DNA from: Methylocella sp.
GTDB taxonomy: Bacteria; Pseudomonadota; Alphaproteobacteria; Rhizobiales; Beijerinckiaceae
Assembly (NCBI GenBank): GCA_037200525.1
Contig: JBBCGG010000001.1
Span: 211,526 to 275,525, forward strand
Direction of reading: 5' to 3'
DNA: 64,000 nt
The translations under genes and the position numbers were made by a program. Position 1 is the stretch's first letter; each line of letters begins with the position of its first letter. Positions 17,846 to 26,599 of the stretch are shown in pieces. The notes beneath the pieces are model-generated. The model did no database searches. It had not been told where the DNA came from and saw only the letters and a program-made list of their open reading frames with translations.

Positions 17846-19003
17846 ATGTCCGAAGATAACGCTAACCCCAGCGATCCCGCCCCTGCTGCCAAATCTGCGA
17901 CTGAGCACGGCGAGGCGCAAACACGCCTGTTAAATGCTATTGACGCGAAGATCGGTGAAGTGCGAACCGACGCCATCGATCTAAGCTTCGGGGAAATCGT
18001 CAATCTCAAGCGCGATAATGAGATCCGGATCGACCCCGAGTATCAGCGGCTTTTCAGGTGGTCTGACGAACAACGGTCGCGACTGGTCGAATCGGTTCTC
18101 CTCCGACTACCAATCCCGCCGATTTTCTTCATCGAGAACGAGGACGGCCGTTACGAGCTTATCGACGGGCTCCAGCGTGTAAGCTCAATGGCTCAATTCA
18201 TCGATGCTAGCGTCATAGATAAAGAGCCGTTGCAACTCGTGGGCTGCGATATTGTGCCCGAACTTAACGGCCTGACTTTCGATCAGCTTCCGCTCACTCT
18301 GCGCCTGCAACTGAAACGGTCAGCGGTTCGCGCGCTCATCATCAAACGTCAAAGTCGTGATTTTCTGCGGTACGAGATGTTCAAGCGGTTGAATACCGGT
18401 GGGTCTGAACTGAGCGAACAGGAACTCCGGAACTGCTCCGCCCGTATTTTTGGCCCGGCCGGCATCGCGTTCTACGAATTTCTGATCCGGCTTTCGGAAA
18501 AGCCGGAGTTCCAGCGCTTGACGGAAACACTCGCAGATTCTGACCAAGAGAAGCGAGGTCGTGAAGAGCTAGTCCTTCGGTTCTTCGCTGCAAATGATGG
18601 AGCCGAGTTCTATCACGGCAACGTTGCAGACTGGCTCAATGGCTACATGGATGGAGTCCTTCTAGGGGCCAAAAAATTTGATTACGACAAGCAGGAAGAG
18701 ATCTTCAATCGCGTCTTCACAGCGATCGAAAGGGTCTCGGGGGAAGGCGCTTTCTGCAAGTTCAAGAATGACAAGGCCATAGGAGGTTTAGCGCCTGCAT
18801 ACTACGAAGCGATGGTCTGCTCCTTTGCGCACACGTTAGACCACATCGAAGCAGGAGATTCGCAACGAATCAATGCTGTCATTATAGAGGCGAGACAGTC
18901 CACCGGTTTCAAGCAGAACGTGGGTACTGGTGCGAATAAGCGGTCAAAGCTGTTTGGTCGCATCCAGGTACTAGGGCCCAGACCCATAAAATGGTTGGCG
19001 TGA
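17846..19003 (+). CDS. DUF262 (GmrSD/ParB-like) protein, copy B, C-terminus altered by IS
   Basis: The protein belongs to the DUF262 family: YQRLFRWSDEQRSRLVES, DGLQR at residues 107-111 (the DGQQR-type motif of the ParB/sulfiredoxin-like nucleotide-handling fold) and FKRLNTGGSELSEQELRN at 179-196. DUF262 proteins occur in restriction and abortive-infection systems such as GmrSD and often pair with a nuclease gene. The last nine residues (GPRPIKWLA) come from the IS427-like element inserted at 18974; the native end, seen by reconstruction of the other copy, would be LEEAIKSA. In this copy no HEPN gene follows: the block ends at IS DNA and then unrelated sequence. The protein may be intact enough to fold but is separated from its partner. 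Confidence 0.85.
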   Translation: MSEDNANPSDPAPAAKSATEHGEAQTRLLNAIDAKIGEVRTDAIDLSFGEIVNLKRDNEIRIDPEYQRLFRWSDEQRSRLVESVLLRLPIPPIFFIENEDGRYELIDGLQRVSSMAQFIDASVIDKEPLQLVGCDIVPELNGLTFDQLPLTLRLQLKRSAVRALIIKRQSRDFLRYEMFKRLNTGGSELSEQELRNCSARIFGPAGIAFYEFLIRLSEKPEFQRLTETLADSDQEKRGREELVLRFFAANDGAEFYHGNVADWLNGYMDGVLLGAKKFDYDKQEEIFNRVFTAIERVSGEGAFCKFKNDKAIGGLAPAYYEAMVCSFAHTLDHIEAGDSQRINAVIIEARQSTGFKQNVGTGANKRSKLFGRIQVLGPRPIKWLA

Positions 19004-19713
19004 CAGGCGGATTGTGATTCACAGCTTCCGAAAGGAAGCGACTATGAATCGGGATCAATTCTGGCTGACGGACGCGCAGTTCGCGAAGATCGCGCCGCAT
19101 CTTCCCACGGACACGCGCGGCAAGGCGGGCGTCGATGATCGCCGGGTGGTCAGCGGGATCATTCATGTGCTGAAATCTGGCGGACGCTGGATTGACGCGC
19201 CGCTGGAGTACGGGCCAAAGAAGACTCTCTACAATCGCTACGTTCGCTGGGCTGCTAAGGGCGTTTGGATCGATCTGTTCCACGCGCTTGCGCAAGCAGG
19301 CGGGCCGCCGGCGCAGGTCCTCATCGACTCCTCGGCGGTCAAGGCGCATCGCTCGGCCAGTGGCGGCAAAGGGGGGAGAAGAATCAGGCCATCGGCCGTT
19401 CGCGCGGCGGGCGCGGAGCTTATCGCGCGACTTCCTCCTTGCGAAATCCTCCATGGCGACAAGGGCTACGACGCAAATGCGATCCGTCGGCAGGTCGAGG
19501 AGCGCGGAGCTAATATCCCGCCCAAGGCCAATCGCAGGTGGAAGAACTGCTTCTCGCCCTTCCTCTATCGAAACCGCAACGCCATCGAACGCATGTTCTG
19601 CCGCCTGAAAGACTTCAGGCGCGTGGCTACCCGCTACGACCGAAACGCCATAAACTTCCTCGCCACAGTCTGCATCGCCGCTACCGTTTGCTACTGGTTG
19701 CGAGTCTGGACCC
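18974..19713 (+). mobile_element. IS5-family (IS427-like) type 1 element, deleted copy in block B
   Basis: 740 bp with ends GGGCCCAGACCCATAAA and, inverted, GGGTCCAGACTC, inserted at TA in the last codons of the DUF262 gene. Compared with the 838-bp copies at 36739 and 58206 it lacks 92 bp between two copies of CGGCGGGCGC and another 6 bp (ATGCCG). The same deletions occur in block C. Confidence 0.9.
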
Positions 19714-19913
19714 TAGGCAGTAGTGACGAATTACCTGAGCATGATAGCAATAGCGGCGAGCAATACGAAGCCTCGGTAGTTTGCGAGGAGCTTGTCGTAT
19801 CGGGTTGCGACGCGCCGGAACTGCTTCAGTTTATTGAAGAAACGCTCGACGAGATTGCGCTCCTTGTAGAGCGCCTTGTCGTAGGGGAGCGGCGCGCGGC
19901 GATTGGATTTTGA
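19044..19913 (+). pseudogene. chimeric IS427-type-1 transposase ORF, copy B
   Basis: The 92-bp deletion happens to join the first transposase frame to the second, and the normal TGA has become CGA, so a single open frame runs out of the element and continues antisense through the next IS to 19913. The first Asp (VLIDSSAVKAH), second Asp region (HGDKGYDAN) and Glu (RNAIERMFCRLK) remain, but 31 residues between them are missing. The product is unlikely to be an active transposase. Confidence 0.7.
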
Positions 19914-20087
19914 TGGGATCACCGGCTCAGCCTCACGCATAAGAACAGCCTTGCGCAAGTGATTGGCGTCATAACCTTTATCGGCGATGATCGCATCGGC
20001 CGCAAAGCCTTCGATCAGGGCGTGCGCTTTTGTGATGTCGTTGCGCTGCCCAGGTCCGAGAAGGGGTAAGCGCTTAGCCGAGGCCGT

Positions 20088-21689
20088 TCAGGCGGCGTAT
20101 TTCCAGGGCATGAGGGCATCGATTTCGGCATTGGGCCAGCCGTTTGCGACGCGCTCGAGTGTCTGGGTGAGCCAGGCCTGAGGATCGATGTCGTTCATTT
20201 TTGCAGTTTGCAGCAATGTGGCTATGGATGCCCAAGTACGGCCTCCACCATCGCTGCCGGCGAAGAGTGAGTTTTTTCGTGTGATTGTTTGCGGCCGGAT
20301 TGCACGCTCTACGATGTTGGAGTCGATCTCGATGCGGCCATCATTCAGGAAGCGTTCGAGCGTCGCCCGGCGTGAGATGGCGTAACGTATCGCCTCGGCG
20401 AGCTTAGACTTGCCGGAGATACGTGGGAGCGCATCTTGCCAAAGCCTGAACAGATCAGCGACGATCGCCACCGCAGTTTCTTGCCGGGCCGCAGCGCGCA
20501 CTTCTGGCTCTTTGCCCCGGACGTTTTCCTCGACCTCCCATAGATGGGTCATGCGTTCAATCGTAGCCGTGGCAAGCTCGGAGCTGCCATTGACGTGCAG
20601 TTCGTAAAATCGTCTCCGGACATGGCTCCAACATCCCGCGAGCGTGACGGCGTCATTGCCGCGGTCTGGCCTCGCGAGGCGATTGTAGGCCGTATATCCG
20701 TCGACCTGCAGAATGCCCCTATAACCACCGAGATGACGGGCGACACAATCGCCAGACCGGCTATCTTCGAAGCGATAGGCAACCATCGGCGGGCCGCTGC
20801 CGCCAAAGGGGCGATCGTCTCTCGCATAGGCCCAGAGATAGGCTGTCTTTGTGCTGCCGGAACCGGGCGCCAAGGTCGGCAAGGTCGTTTCGTCGGCGAA
20901 GATTCTTTCCGCCTGTTTGATCCGGGTGAGGACGTGTTCAGAGAGGATCTCAAGTTCAAACCCGAGCCGGCCCATCCATTGGGCCATCAGGGCGCGATTG
21001 AGTTCCACCTTGTCGCGCGTGTAGATGGCCTCTTGCCGGTAAAGCGGCAGGCCATCGGCATATTTGGAAACGGCAATAAGCGCCAGGAGAGCTTCCGTCG
21101 GAACGCCGCCCTCGATGATATGGGCCGGCGCTGGAGCCTGGATGACACCATCCTCATTCTTGAATGCGTATTTAGGCCGGCGCGTGACGATGACGCGGAA
21201 CTTGGCCGGCGTGACATCGAGCCGCTCGGAGACATCTTCGCCGATCAGGATCTTCTGTTTGCCTTCATTCTCGGGAAGAGTGTCCGGTTCGATGACGATT
21301 TCGAGCCGCTCGAGATGGGCGGCAAAACCTTTGCGGGGACGTGCGGCTCGTTTGGCCTTATCGGGACTGGGCCGCTTGTCGAGTTCGGCCTGGATGGCTC
21401 CGATCCCCGTTTCAATCTCGTCGAAGACGAAGGCACTCTGTTCGTCATCAAGAGCTTTCGAGCCAAGCTTCTCGGAGCGGCGCCCGAACCTTGCCCGTTC
21501 CAATGCCTTGAGGATGGAGGTCAGTCGCGCGATGCGTTCGTCGGCGCTCGCATTCAAGGCTTTGAGATCGGCAACTTCGGCTTCAAGAGCTTCCGCGCGA
21601 GCCGCTTTTTCAGTCATGGCCAACACCATGGCCTTGAGCGCATCAACGTCGTCGGGGAGCTTGGAGCCAGGCACTACCATGGGGCTCAT
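20088..21689 (-). CDS. tnpC: IS66 transposase TnpC
   Basis: The 533-residue protein has the IS66 layout: an N-terminal coiled coil (AEALEAEVADLKALNASADERI), a zinc-finger-like segment without the usual cysteines, a DDE core with ADETTLPTLAPG and LQVDGYTAYNRL, and a C-terminal IS66 tail (KNSLFAGSDGGGRTWASIATLLQTA). It catalyses transposition together with TnpA and TnpB. The frame is uninterrupted. Confidence 0.93.
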   Translation of the reverse strand: MSPMVVPGSKLPDDVDALKAMVLAMTEKAARAEALEAEVADLKALNASADERIARLTSILKALERARFGRRSEKLGSKALDDEQSAFVFDEIETGIGAIQAELDKRPSPDKAKRAARPRKGFAAHLERLEIVIEPDTLPENEGKQKILIGEDVSERLDVTPAKFRVIVTRRPKYAFKNEDGVIQAPAPAHIIEGGVPTEALLALIAVSKYADGLPLYRQEAIYTRDKVELNRALMAQWMGRLGFELEILSEHVLTRIKQAERIFADETTLPTLAPGSGSTKTAYLWAYARDDRPFGGSGPPMVAYRFEDSRSGDCVARHLGGYRGILQVDGYTAYNRLARPDRGNDAVTLAGCWSHVRRRFYELHVNGSSELATATIERMTHLWEVEENVRGKEPEVRAAARQETAVAIVADLFRLWQDALPRISGKSKLAEAIRYAISRRATLERFLNDGRIEIDSNIVERAIRPQTITRKNSLFAGSDGGGRTWASIATLLQTAKMNDIDPQAWLTQTLERVANGWPNAEIDALMPWKYAA

Positions 21690-21754
21690 AAGAGCACATT
21701 TTGCCCGCGATTGCCGCCCTATTGAAACGCCCGATTCACTCTGTCGCAGGCGTT

Positions 21755-22099
21755 TTATCCAGCAAACTCCGGCCGTTTCACTGCCACCGCGTGAACGCGT
21801 TTCCAGTCCATCCCATCGACCAGCGCCATTAACTGAGCCTGGTTGAGTTGAATCCGGCTATGCCCGATCTTCGGCCAGCAAAACTGCGCTTTCTCAAGAC
21901 GTTTCGCATAAAGACAAACGCCGGATCCATCCCAAAATACAATTTTGATTCTGTCGGCCCTTTTTGCACGGAAGACGTAAAGCGCGCCATCGAATGGATC
22001 GCTGCCGCTGTCACGGACCAGGGACAGCAAACCGTCTACGCCCTTGCGAAAATCGATCGGGTGACTTGCCAGAAACACTTTGACGCCCGATGGGATCAT
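21755..22099 (-). CDS. tnpB: IS66 accessory protein TnpB
   Basis: The 114-residue protein starts MIPSGVKVFLASHPIDFRKG, the standard IS66 Orf2 opening, and includes the conserved FRAKRADRIKIVFWDGSGVCLYAKRL region. ATG 22099 overlaps the end of tnpA by four bases, indicating translational coupling; longer upstream starts are artefacts of an open frame within tnpA. Confidence 0.9.
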   Translation of the reverse strand: MIPSGVKVFLASHPIDFRKGVDGLLSLVRDSGSDPFDGALYVFRAKRADRIKIVFWDGSGVCLYAKRLEKAQFCWPKIGHSRIQLNQAQLMALVDGMDWKRVHAVAVKRPEFAG

Positions 22100-22449
22100 G
22101 CCGAACGAACCGCGCGGATCACGCGCCGCAAATGTGTTTCGTCGGCCGTCGCATCCGCGCGGATGACAACGCCGCCGACAACAATTTCGATAACGCAAGG
22201 CGTGGGCTGCGTGACTTCAAGAGATGCATCCGCCGGTGGCGCTGGCAGGCTGGCCGATCCCTTACGTAAGGCCATGCGCCGCCAATCAAAAAGCTGCGCG
22301 GGACTGATGCCGATGCCTCGGGCGATCGCCGAGACATTCGCTCCAGGCACCAGAGATGCAGCTACGGCCTGTTCTTTGATCTCGTCCGACCATCGCCGCC
22401 GCAGCTGCGACGGTGCTCCCTCAAGACGATCAGGAAGCACCTCGATCAT
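22096..22449 (-). CDS. tnpA: IS66 accessory protein TnpA
   Basis: The ~117-residue protein has a Tn3/IS911-like helix-turn-helix (RRRWSDEIKEQAVAASLVPGANVSAIARGIGISPAQLFDWRR) and a C-terminal Val-rich tail. ATG 22449 is only 20 bp from the nested IS at 22470, so its native promoter in the IS66 end is displaced by that insertion. The apparent upstream extension of the frame comes from the nested IS. Confidence 0.88.
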   Translation of the reverse strand: MIEVLPDRLEGAPSQLRRRWSDEIKEQAVAASLVPGANVSAIARGIGISPAQLFDWRRMALRKGSASLPAPPADASLEVTQPTPCVIEIVVGGVVIRADATADETHLRRVIRAVRSA

Positions 22450-22469
22450 ATGGAAGCTTCTATCCCTAG

Positions 22470-23300
22470 GCTCAGGACCTATTAAATTTGCCTGAGATGT
22501 GATTCCTGGTCTCCGCATGGGGAGGCTGGGATGAGTGATTTGTTTTTGTTGGGCGAGCGGCAGATGGCGCGGCTTGCGCCGCATTTTCCTCTGTCGCATG
22601 GCGTTCCGCGGGTTGACGACCGTCGGGTGGTCAGCGGAATCGTCTATGTGATCCGCAACGGCCTGCAATGGAAAGATGCGCCCAAGGATTACGGGCCGCA
22701 CAAGACGCTTTACAATCGCTTCATCCGCTGGAGCCGGCTCGGCGTCTTCGACCGCATATTCGCCGCGCTCGCTGGCGAAGGTCCAAAGCCCGAGCGCATC
22801 ATGATCGACGCCACGCATCTGAAGGCGCATCGCACAGCGGCGAGCCTGCTCAAAAAGGGGCTCTTCCCCGCCGTATCGGGCGCACGAAAGGCGGACTGAA
22901 CTCGAAGCTCCACGTCGTTTGCGACGGCGCCGGCAAGCCCCTCGTCATGTTGCTCTCGGAGGGCCAGATGAGCGACCACAAGGGCGCGCGGCTGATGCTC
23001 AAGGCTTTACCGCCCGCTTCAATGTTGATCGCCGACAGGGGCTACGACAGCAACTGGTTCCGCGCCGCGCTGAAGGCCAGGGGCGTCGAGCCCTGCATCC
23101 CGCCAACCAGAAGCCGCAAGCTTCCCATTGCCTATGACAAGACGCTCTACCGCCAGCGTCACAAAATCGAGAACATGTTCGCCAAGCTCAAGGACTGGCG
23201 GCGCATCGCAACCCGCTATGATCGATGCGCCCACACCTTCTTCTCCGCCATCTGCATCGCAGCCGCCGTCCTCTTCTATCTCAATCAATGAGTCCTGAGC
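22470..23300 (+). mobile_element. IS5-family (IS427-like) type 3 element nested in IS66
   Basis: 831 bp with ends GCTCAGGACCTATTAAA and, inverted, GCTCAGGACTCATTGA, flanked by CTAG at 22466-22469 and 23301-23304. It lies between the IS66 terminal repeat and tnpA. This is the fourth level of nesting at this site. Confidence 0.9.
22531..23291 (+). CDS. IS427-like type 3 transposase (two frames, -1 shift)
   Basis: Frame 1 (22531-22899) gives MSDLFLLGERQMARLAPHFP... to HLKAHRTAASLLKKG; frame 2 continues as ALPRRIGRTKGGLNSKLHVV... to the end at 23291. Switching by -1 in the run AAAAAGGGG near 22851-22860 joins them into one DDE transposase (MIDATHLKAH, ADRGYDSNWF, HKIENMFAKLKDWRR). This programmed shift is common in this IS group. 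The element appears intact. Confidence 0.88.
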
Positions 23301-23941
23301 CTAGACCTATGCGCAGACATAGAAGTTCAAACCGGCATTTATTGCAGCTCCCGCATAAATACCTGCTCGTCAGACGCTCCGCCATATGGGTCCAGCTTGG
23401 CGCTTACCGAGAAGGAGCCGAACGGGGTTGCCGAGTGCGTCTGTCGCGGCGTGGATTTTGGTGCTCAAACCACCGCGAGAGCGGCCCAGGCCTTGGGCAT
23501 CCGCCCCCCTTTGGCGATCCTTGCGCCGGCCGCGTGCTGATGGGCGCGCACGATTGTTGAGTCGATCATCAGCCATTCGAGATCGGCCTCGGCGGTGAAT
23601 GCCTCAAGAAATCCGTCCAAGGCGCCGCGCTCGATCCAGCGATAGTAGCGGCGTTTCACCGCCTGATGGTCGCCGAAGCGTTCGGGCAGATCGCGCCAGC
23701 GGCCGCCCGAGCGGGCCATCCATAACAGCGCGTCGACGAAGCGTCGATTGTCGCAGCGCGGCCCGCGCTGGCCGGCTCTTCCGCCTGGCACAAGATCACA
23801 AAGCCGCTCCCATTGATCGTCTCGCAGCGCATCGACATCCCGAATCATCAAGGCTGATCTCCAAAAATCAGCCTTGAATCATGGAAAGATCCTCGCGAGA
23901 ATCCCCCAAACGCCGAATTCGTCACAACGGCCTAGATACGT

Positions 23942-24064
23942 GGAGCGGATCTACAAGAACTATCGAAACAGCTGACGGAGGCCCGCGAATGTCGTGCGAG
24001 CGGTCGCGTCAGCGCGATTGGGCGGCGGAGGGGGAATTCAGCAAAAACCGCTAAGGCACCGTAA
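23942..24064 (+). pseudogene. possible C-terminal remnant at the right edge of block B
   Basis: After the CTAG at 23932-23935 a frame runs GADLQELSKQLTEARECRA... to TAA 24062-24064. It has no start and might be the tail of a gene lost when the block arrived. Too short to identify, and it overlaps the end of the ABC ATPase gene. Confidence 0.2.
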
Positions 24065-25712
24065 CGGCCGGCCGGAAATTAGCGAAATCCCAGTTCCGTC
24101 CCGGCGCCGCCTCGATGAGCTGGCGCGTATAGGTTTGCTGTGGATTGGTTAAAACCTCGCCGGCCGGTCCCTGCTCGATGATGCGCCCGCGCTGCATCAC
24201 GATCACATCGTCGCAGATTTGCGCGGCCACGCGGAGGTCATGGGTGACGAAAAGGAGCGCGACGCCGAGCCGGCTCTGGATATCGTCCAGAAGCTTCAGC
24301 ACCTGGGCCTGGACTGAGACGTCGAGGGCCGACACGGCTTCGTCGGCGACGAGGATGTCGGGATCCATCGCGAGCGCCCGAGCGATGGCGATGCGCTGGC
24401 GCTGGCCGCCCGAGAATTGATGCGGGTAGCGCGTCGCCGCATCGCCCGACAGATCGACCAATTCGAGAAGCTCGCGGGCGCGGGCTAGCGCCTCGGCCCG
24501 AGGCGCGCCAAAATTCACGGGCCCCTCGGCGATCGTCTCGCCGACGGTAACGCGCGGATTGAGCGAGCGATAGGGGTCCTGGAAGATCATCTGGATGCGC
24601 TTCCGGTGGGGCTGCAGCATACGCCGCGATAGGAACGAAATCTCGCTGCCAACGACGCGGATGCTGCCCGAGGTCGGATCGATAAGCCGCATGATGCAGC
24701 GTGCGACTGTCGATTTGCCGGAGCCGCTCTCGCCGACAACGCCGAGGGTGCGGCCCTTGCGCAAGGTCAGCGTTATCTTTTCAGCGGCGACGACTTCGCG
24801 CCCGGCCCTCAGCATGGAGCGCTCGCGATACACTTTCTCAAGATCGATGGTCTCGAGCACGATCGGCGTGCGAGCTGCCGGCCGGGCTGCGCGGGGCGCG
24901 AGGCTCGGCACCGCCGCCAGCAGCTTGCGGGTGTAGTCGCGTTCTGGCTCGGCTAGGATTTGCGAGAGCGCCCCCGTCTCCACCAGCTTGCCGCGCCGCA
25001 TCACCGCCACCCGATCAGCGATCTCGGCGACCACGCCCATGTCATGGGTGATGAAGAGGACCGCGGCCCCTTGTTTTTCCTGGAGCTCGCGGATGAGCGC
25101 GAGGATCTGCTTCTGAGTTGTGACGTCGAGCGCGGTCGTCGGCTCGTCAGCGATGAGAAGCTTCGGCTTCAGGATCAGCGCCATGGCGATCATGATGCGC
25201 TGCCTCTGTCCGCCGGAGAGCCGGTGCGGATAGGAGGCGAATATCCGCTCAACATCCGGCAGATACACCTGCTCCATCATATCGAGGATGCGCCGACGCC
25301 TTGCCCTCGCGTCGAGTTGGCTATGCGCGCGCAGCACCTCATCGATCTGCCGCCCGACGGTGAGGACGGGATTGAGCGCGGACATGGGCTCCTGGAAGAT
25401 CATCGCCATGGTCGTGGCGCGCAGCTGACGCAAGCGCCGTTGCGTAGCGCCAAGCAGGTCTTCGCCGGCGAGCCTGATGCGGCCGGCGGCGGGGACCAGA
25501 GTCCGCTTGGGCAAAAGCCCCATGATTGTCAGCGAGGCGACGGACTTGCCCGAGCCGCTCTCGCCGACGAGGCAAAGCGTTTCGCCTTGACGCACCTGGA
25601 GCGAGAGATCCTCGATGATGCGTAGGCTATCGCGTCGACTGCCAAGGCTGACGCTGAGATCGGAGATGTCGAGAATTAGAGGGCCGTCAGAACTATTTAT
25701 GGCCGACCTCAT
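24051..25712 (-). CDS. dipeptide/oligopeptide ABC transporter, fused double ATPase
   Basis: The 553-residue protein fuses two DppD/DppF-type ATPases. Domain 1 has Walker A GESGSGKSVA, signature LSGGQRQRIMIAMAL and Walker B ADEPTTALD; domain 2 has GESGSGKSTVA, FSGGQRQRIAIARAL and ADEAVSALD. Both switch histidines (LFITHD, LFVTHD) are present, so both sites look catalytic. It energises import through the two permeases encoded upstream, whose last gene it overlaps by four bases. It is the distal gene of a six-gene operon running 31816 to 24051. Confidence 0.93.
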   Translation of the reverse strand: MRSAINSSDGPLILDISDLSVSLGSRRDSLRIIEDLSLQVRQGETLCLVGESGSGKSVASLTIMGLLPKRTLVPAAGRIRLAGEDLLGATQRRLRQLRATTMAMIFQEPMSALNPVLTVGRQIDEVLRAHSQLDARARRRRILDMMEQVYLPDVERIFASYPHRLSGGQRQRIMIAMALILKPKLLIADEPTTALDVTTQKQILALIRELQEKQGAAVLFITHDMGVVAEIADRVAVMRRGKLVETGALSQILAEPERDYTRKLLAAVPSLAPRAARPAARTPIVLETIDLEKVYRERSMLRAGREVVAAEKITLTLRKGRTLGVVGESGSGKSTVARCIMRLIDPTSGSIRVVGSEISFLSRRMLQPHRKRIQMIFQDPYRSLNPRVTVGETIAEGPVNFGAPRAEALARARELLELVDLSGDAATRYPHQFSGGQRQRIAIARALAMDPDILVADEAVSALDVSVQAQVLKLLDDIQSRLGVALLFVTHDLRVAAQICDDVIVMQRGRIIEQGPAGEVLTNPQQTYTRQLIEAAPGRNWDFANFRPAVTVP

Positions 25713-26599
25713 GTCCCGCTCTCGCGCTGCTTCATCCGCGGATCGAGCGCGTCGCGCGCGGCGTCGCCGAGCACGTTGATGGAGAGGATGGTCGCCGATA
25801 GCACTAGACCGGGCCAGAAGATCAGCGAGGGCTTAAGCTGGAAGAACGAGCGGCCTTCGGCCATGATGTTGCCCCAACTCGGCGTTTCCGGCGAGATGCC
25901 GGCGCCGACGAAGGACAGGATCGCCTCGGTGAGGATCGCCGAGGCGCAGATGAAGGCGCCCTGCACTATCAGCGGCGCGATCGCGTTCGGCATCAGGTGA
26001 CGCCATAGGATTTTGTGCAAGCTGGTCCCGACCGAAATCGCGGCCTCCACATAAGGCTCGACGCGCGCCGTCAGCACGATCGAGCGCACCAGGCGCGCAA
26101 CTCGCGGCACCTCCGGAATGGTGATCGCCACCAGAACCGTTTTGACGCTCGCGCCGGAGATGGAGACCACGGCGATCGCGAGCAAAATGCTGGGGATCGC
26201 CATCAACCCGTCCATGATCCTCATCAAAACAGCGTCGACCCATTTGAAAAAGCCGGAGACGAGTCCGATGGCGAGTCCGATGCTGATGCTGACGACCGCC
26301 GAGCTGACGCCCAAAAGCAATGAGATGCGACCGCCGTAGAGAATGCGCGACAGGAGATCGCGTCCAAAGGCGTCGGCCCCGAGAGGAAAATCGGCGCTGG
26401 GTGGGCTAAGCCGCAGCGACGGCATAAGCTGCAGCGGGTCATGCGGCGCAAGCCAGGGCGCGAAAATAGCGGATGCTGCGACCAGCGCGAAGAAGAGCGC
26501 GGCGAGCGCGACGACCGGCGCCGAAACGACGATGTTGAGCGCCGACAACAGGCGCGGGCGCGTGGACGCGGGCGCCTTGGAAAAAGCTTGCGCGCGCAT
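25709..26599 (-). CDS. dipeptide/oligopeptide ABC transporter permease (DppC-type)
   Basis: The 296-residue inner-membrane protein begins with a cytoplasmic leader, one helix, then PLGADAFGRDLLSRILYGGR, the hallmark of DppC/OppC, and a BPD_transp_1 domain with the EAA-like loop (AAISVGTSLHKILWRHLMPNAIAPLI). It pairs with the DppB-type permease encoded just before it; stop and start overlap as TGATG. Confidence 0.92.
   Translation of the reverse strand: MRAQAFSKAPASTRPRLLSALNIVVSAPVVALAALFFALVAASAIFAPWLAPHDPLQLMPSLRLSPPSADFPLGADAFGRDLLSRILYGGRISLLLGVSSAVVSISIGLAIGLVSGFFKWVDAVLMRIMDGLMAIPSILLAIAVVSISGASVKTVLVAITIPEVPRVARLVRSIVLTARVEPYVEAAISVGTSLHKILWRHLMPNAIAPLIVQGAFICASAILTEAILSFVGAGISPETPSWGNIMAEGRSFFQLKPSLIFWPGLVLSATILSINVLGDAARDALDPRMKQRESGT

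Larger units (their letters stand above)
20065..23407 (-). mobile_element. IS66-family element inserted in the type 2 IS
   Basis: The ends read GTAAGCGCTTAGCCGAG at 20066 and, inverted, GTAAGCGCCAAGC at 23407, typical of IS66. An 8-bp target duplication CGAGAAGG lies at 20057-20064 and 23408-23415 and restores the sequence of the other block when the element is removed. It carries tnpA, tnpB and tnpC, and itself holds an IS427-like element at 22470-23300, upstream of tnpA. Confidence 0.93.
16056..23931. repeat. IS-bounded DUF262 block, copy B (4,525 bp plus IS66 insertion)
   Basis: This segment runs from the outer end of an IS407-like element to the outer end of an IS427-like element and is repeated at 50667-55191. 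It is 7,876 bp; subtracting the IS66 element (20065-23407) and its 8-bp duplication leaves 4,525 bp, the exact length of the other copy. Only one substitution was noticed between them (T at 23436, C at 54696). Flanking sequences differ completely on both sides, so the boundaries coincide with IS ends. Confidence 0.93.
19717..23931 (-). mobile_element. IS5-family (IS427-like) type 2 element, copy B, interrupted by IS66
   Basis: Its ends are GCAGTAGTGACGAATTA at 19717 and, inverted, GCCGTTGTGACGAATTC at 23931, flanked by CTAG on both sides (19713-19716 and 23932-23935). It inserted into the CTAG formed at the right end of the type 1 element. Without the IS66 insertion it is 864 bp. Transposase frame 1 (23465-23851) survives; frame 2 is split between 19731-20064 and 23408-23576. 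Confidence 0.9.

Noticed and set aside
20544..21725. A 393-codon open frame antisense to IS66 tnpC
   Set aside because: It lies wholly within the strongly supported tnpC on the other strand and reads as low-complexity charged sequence.
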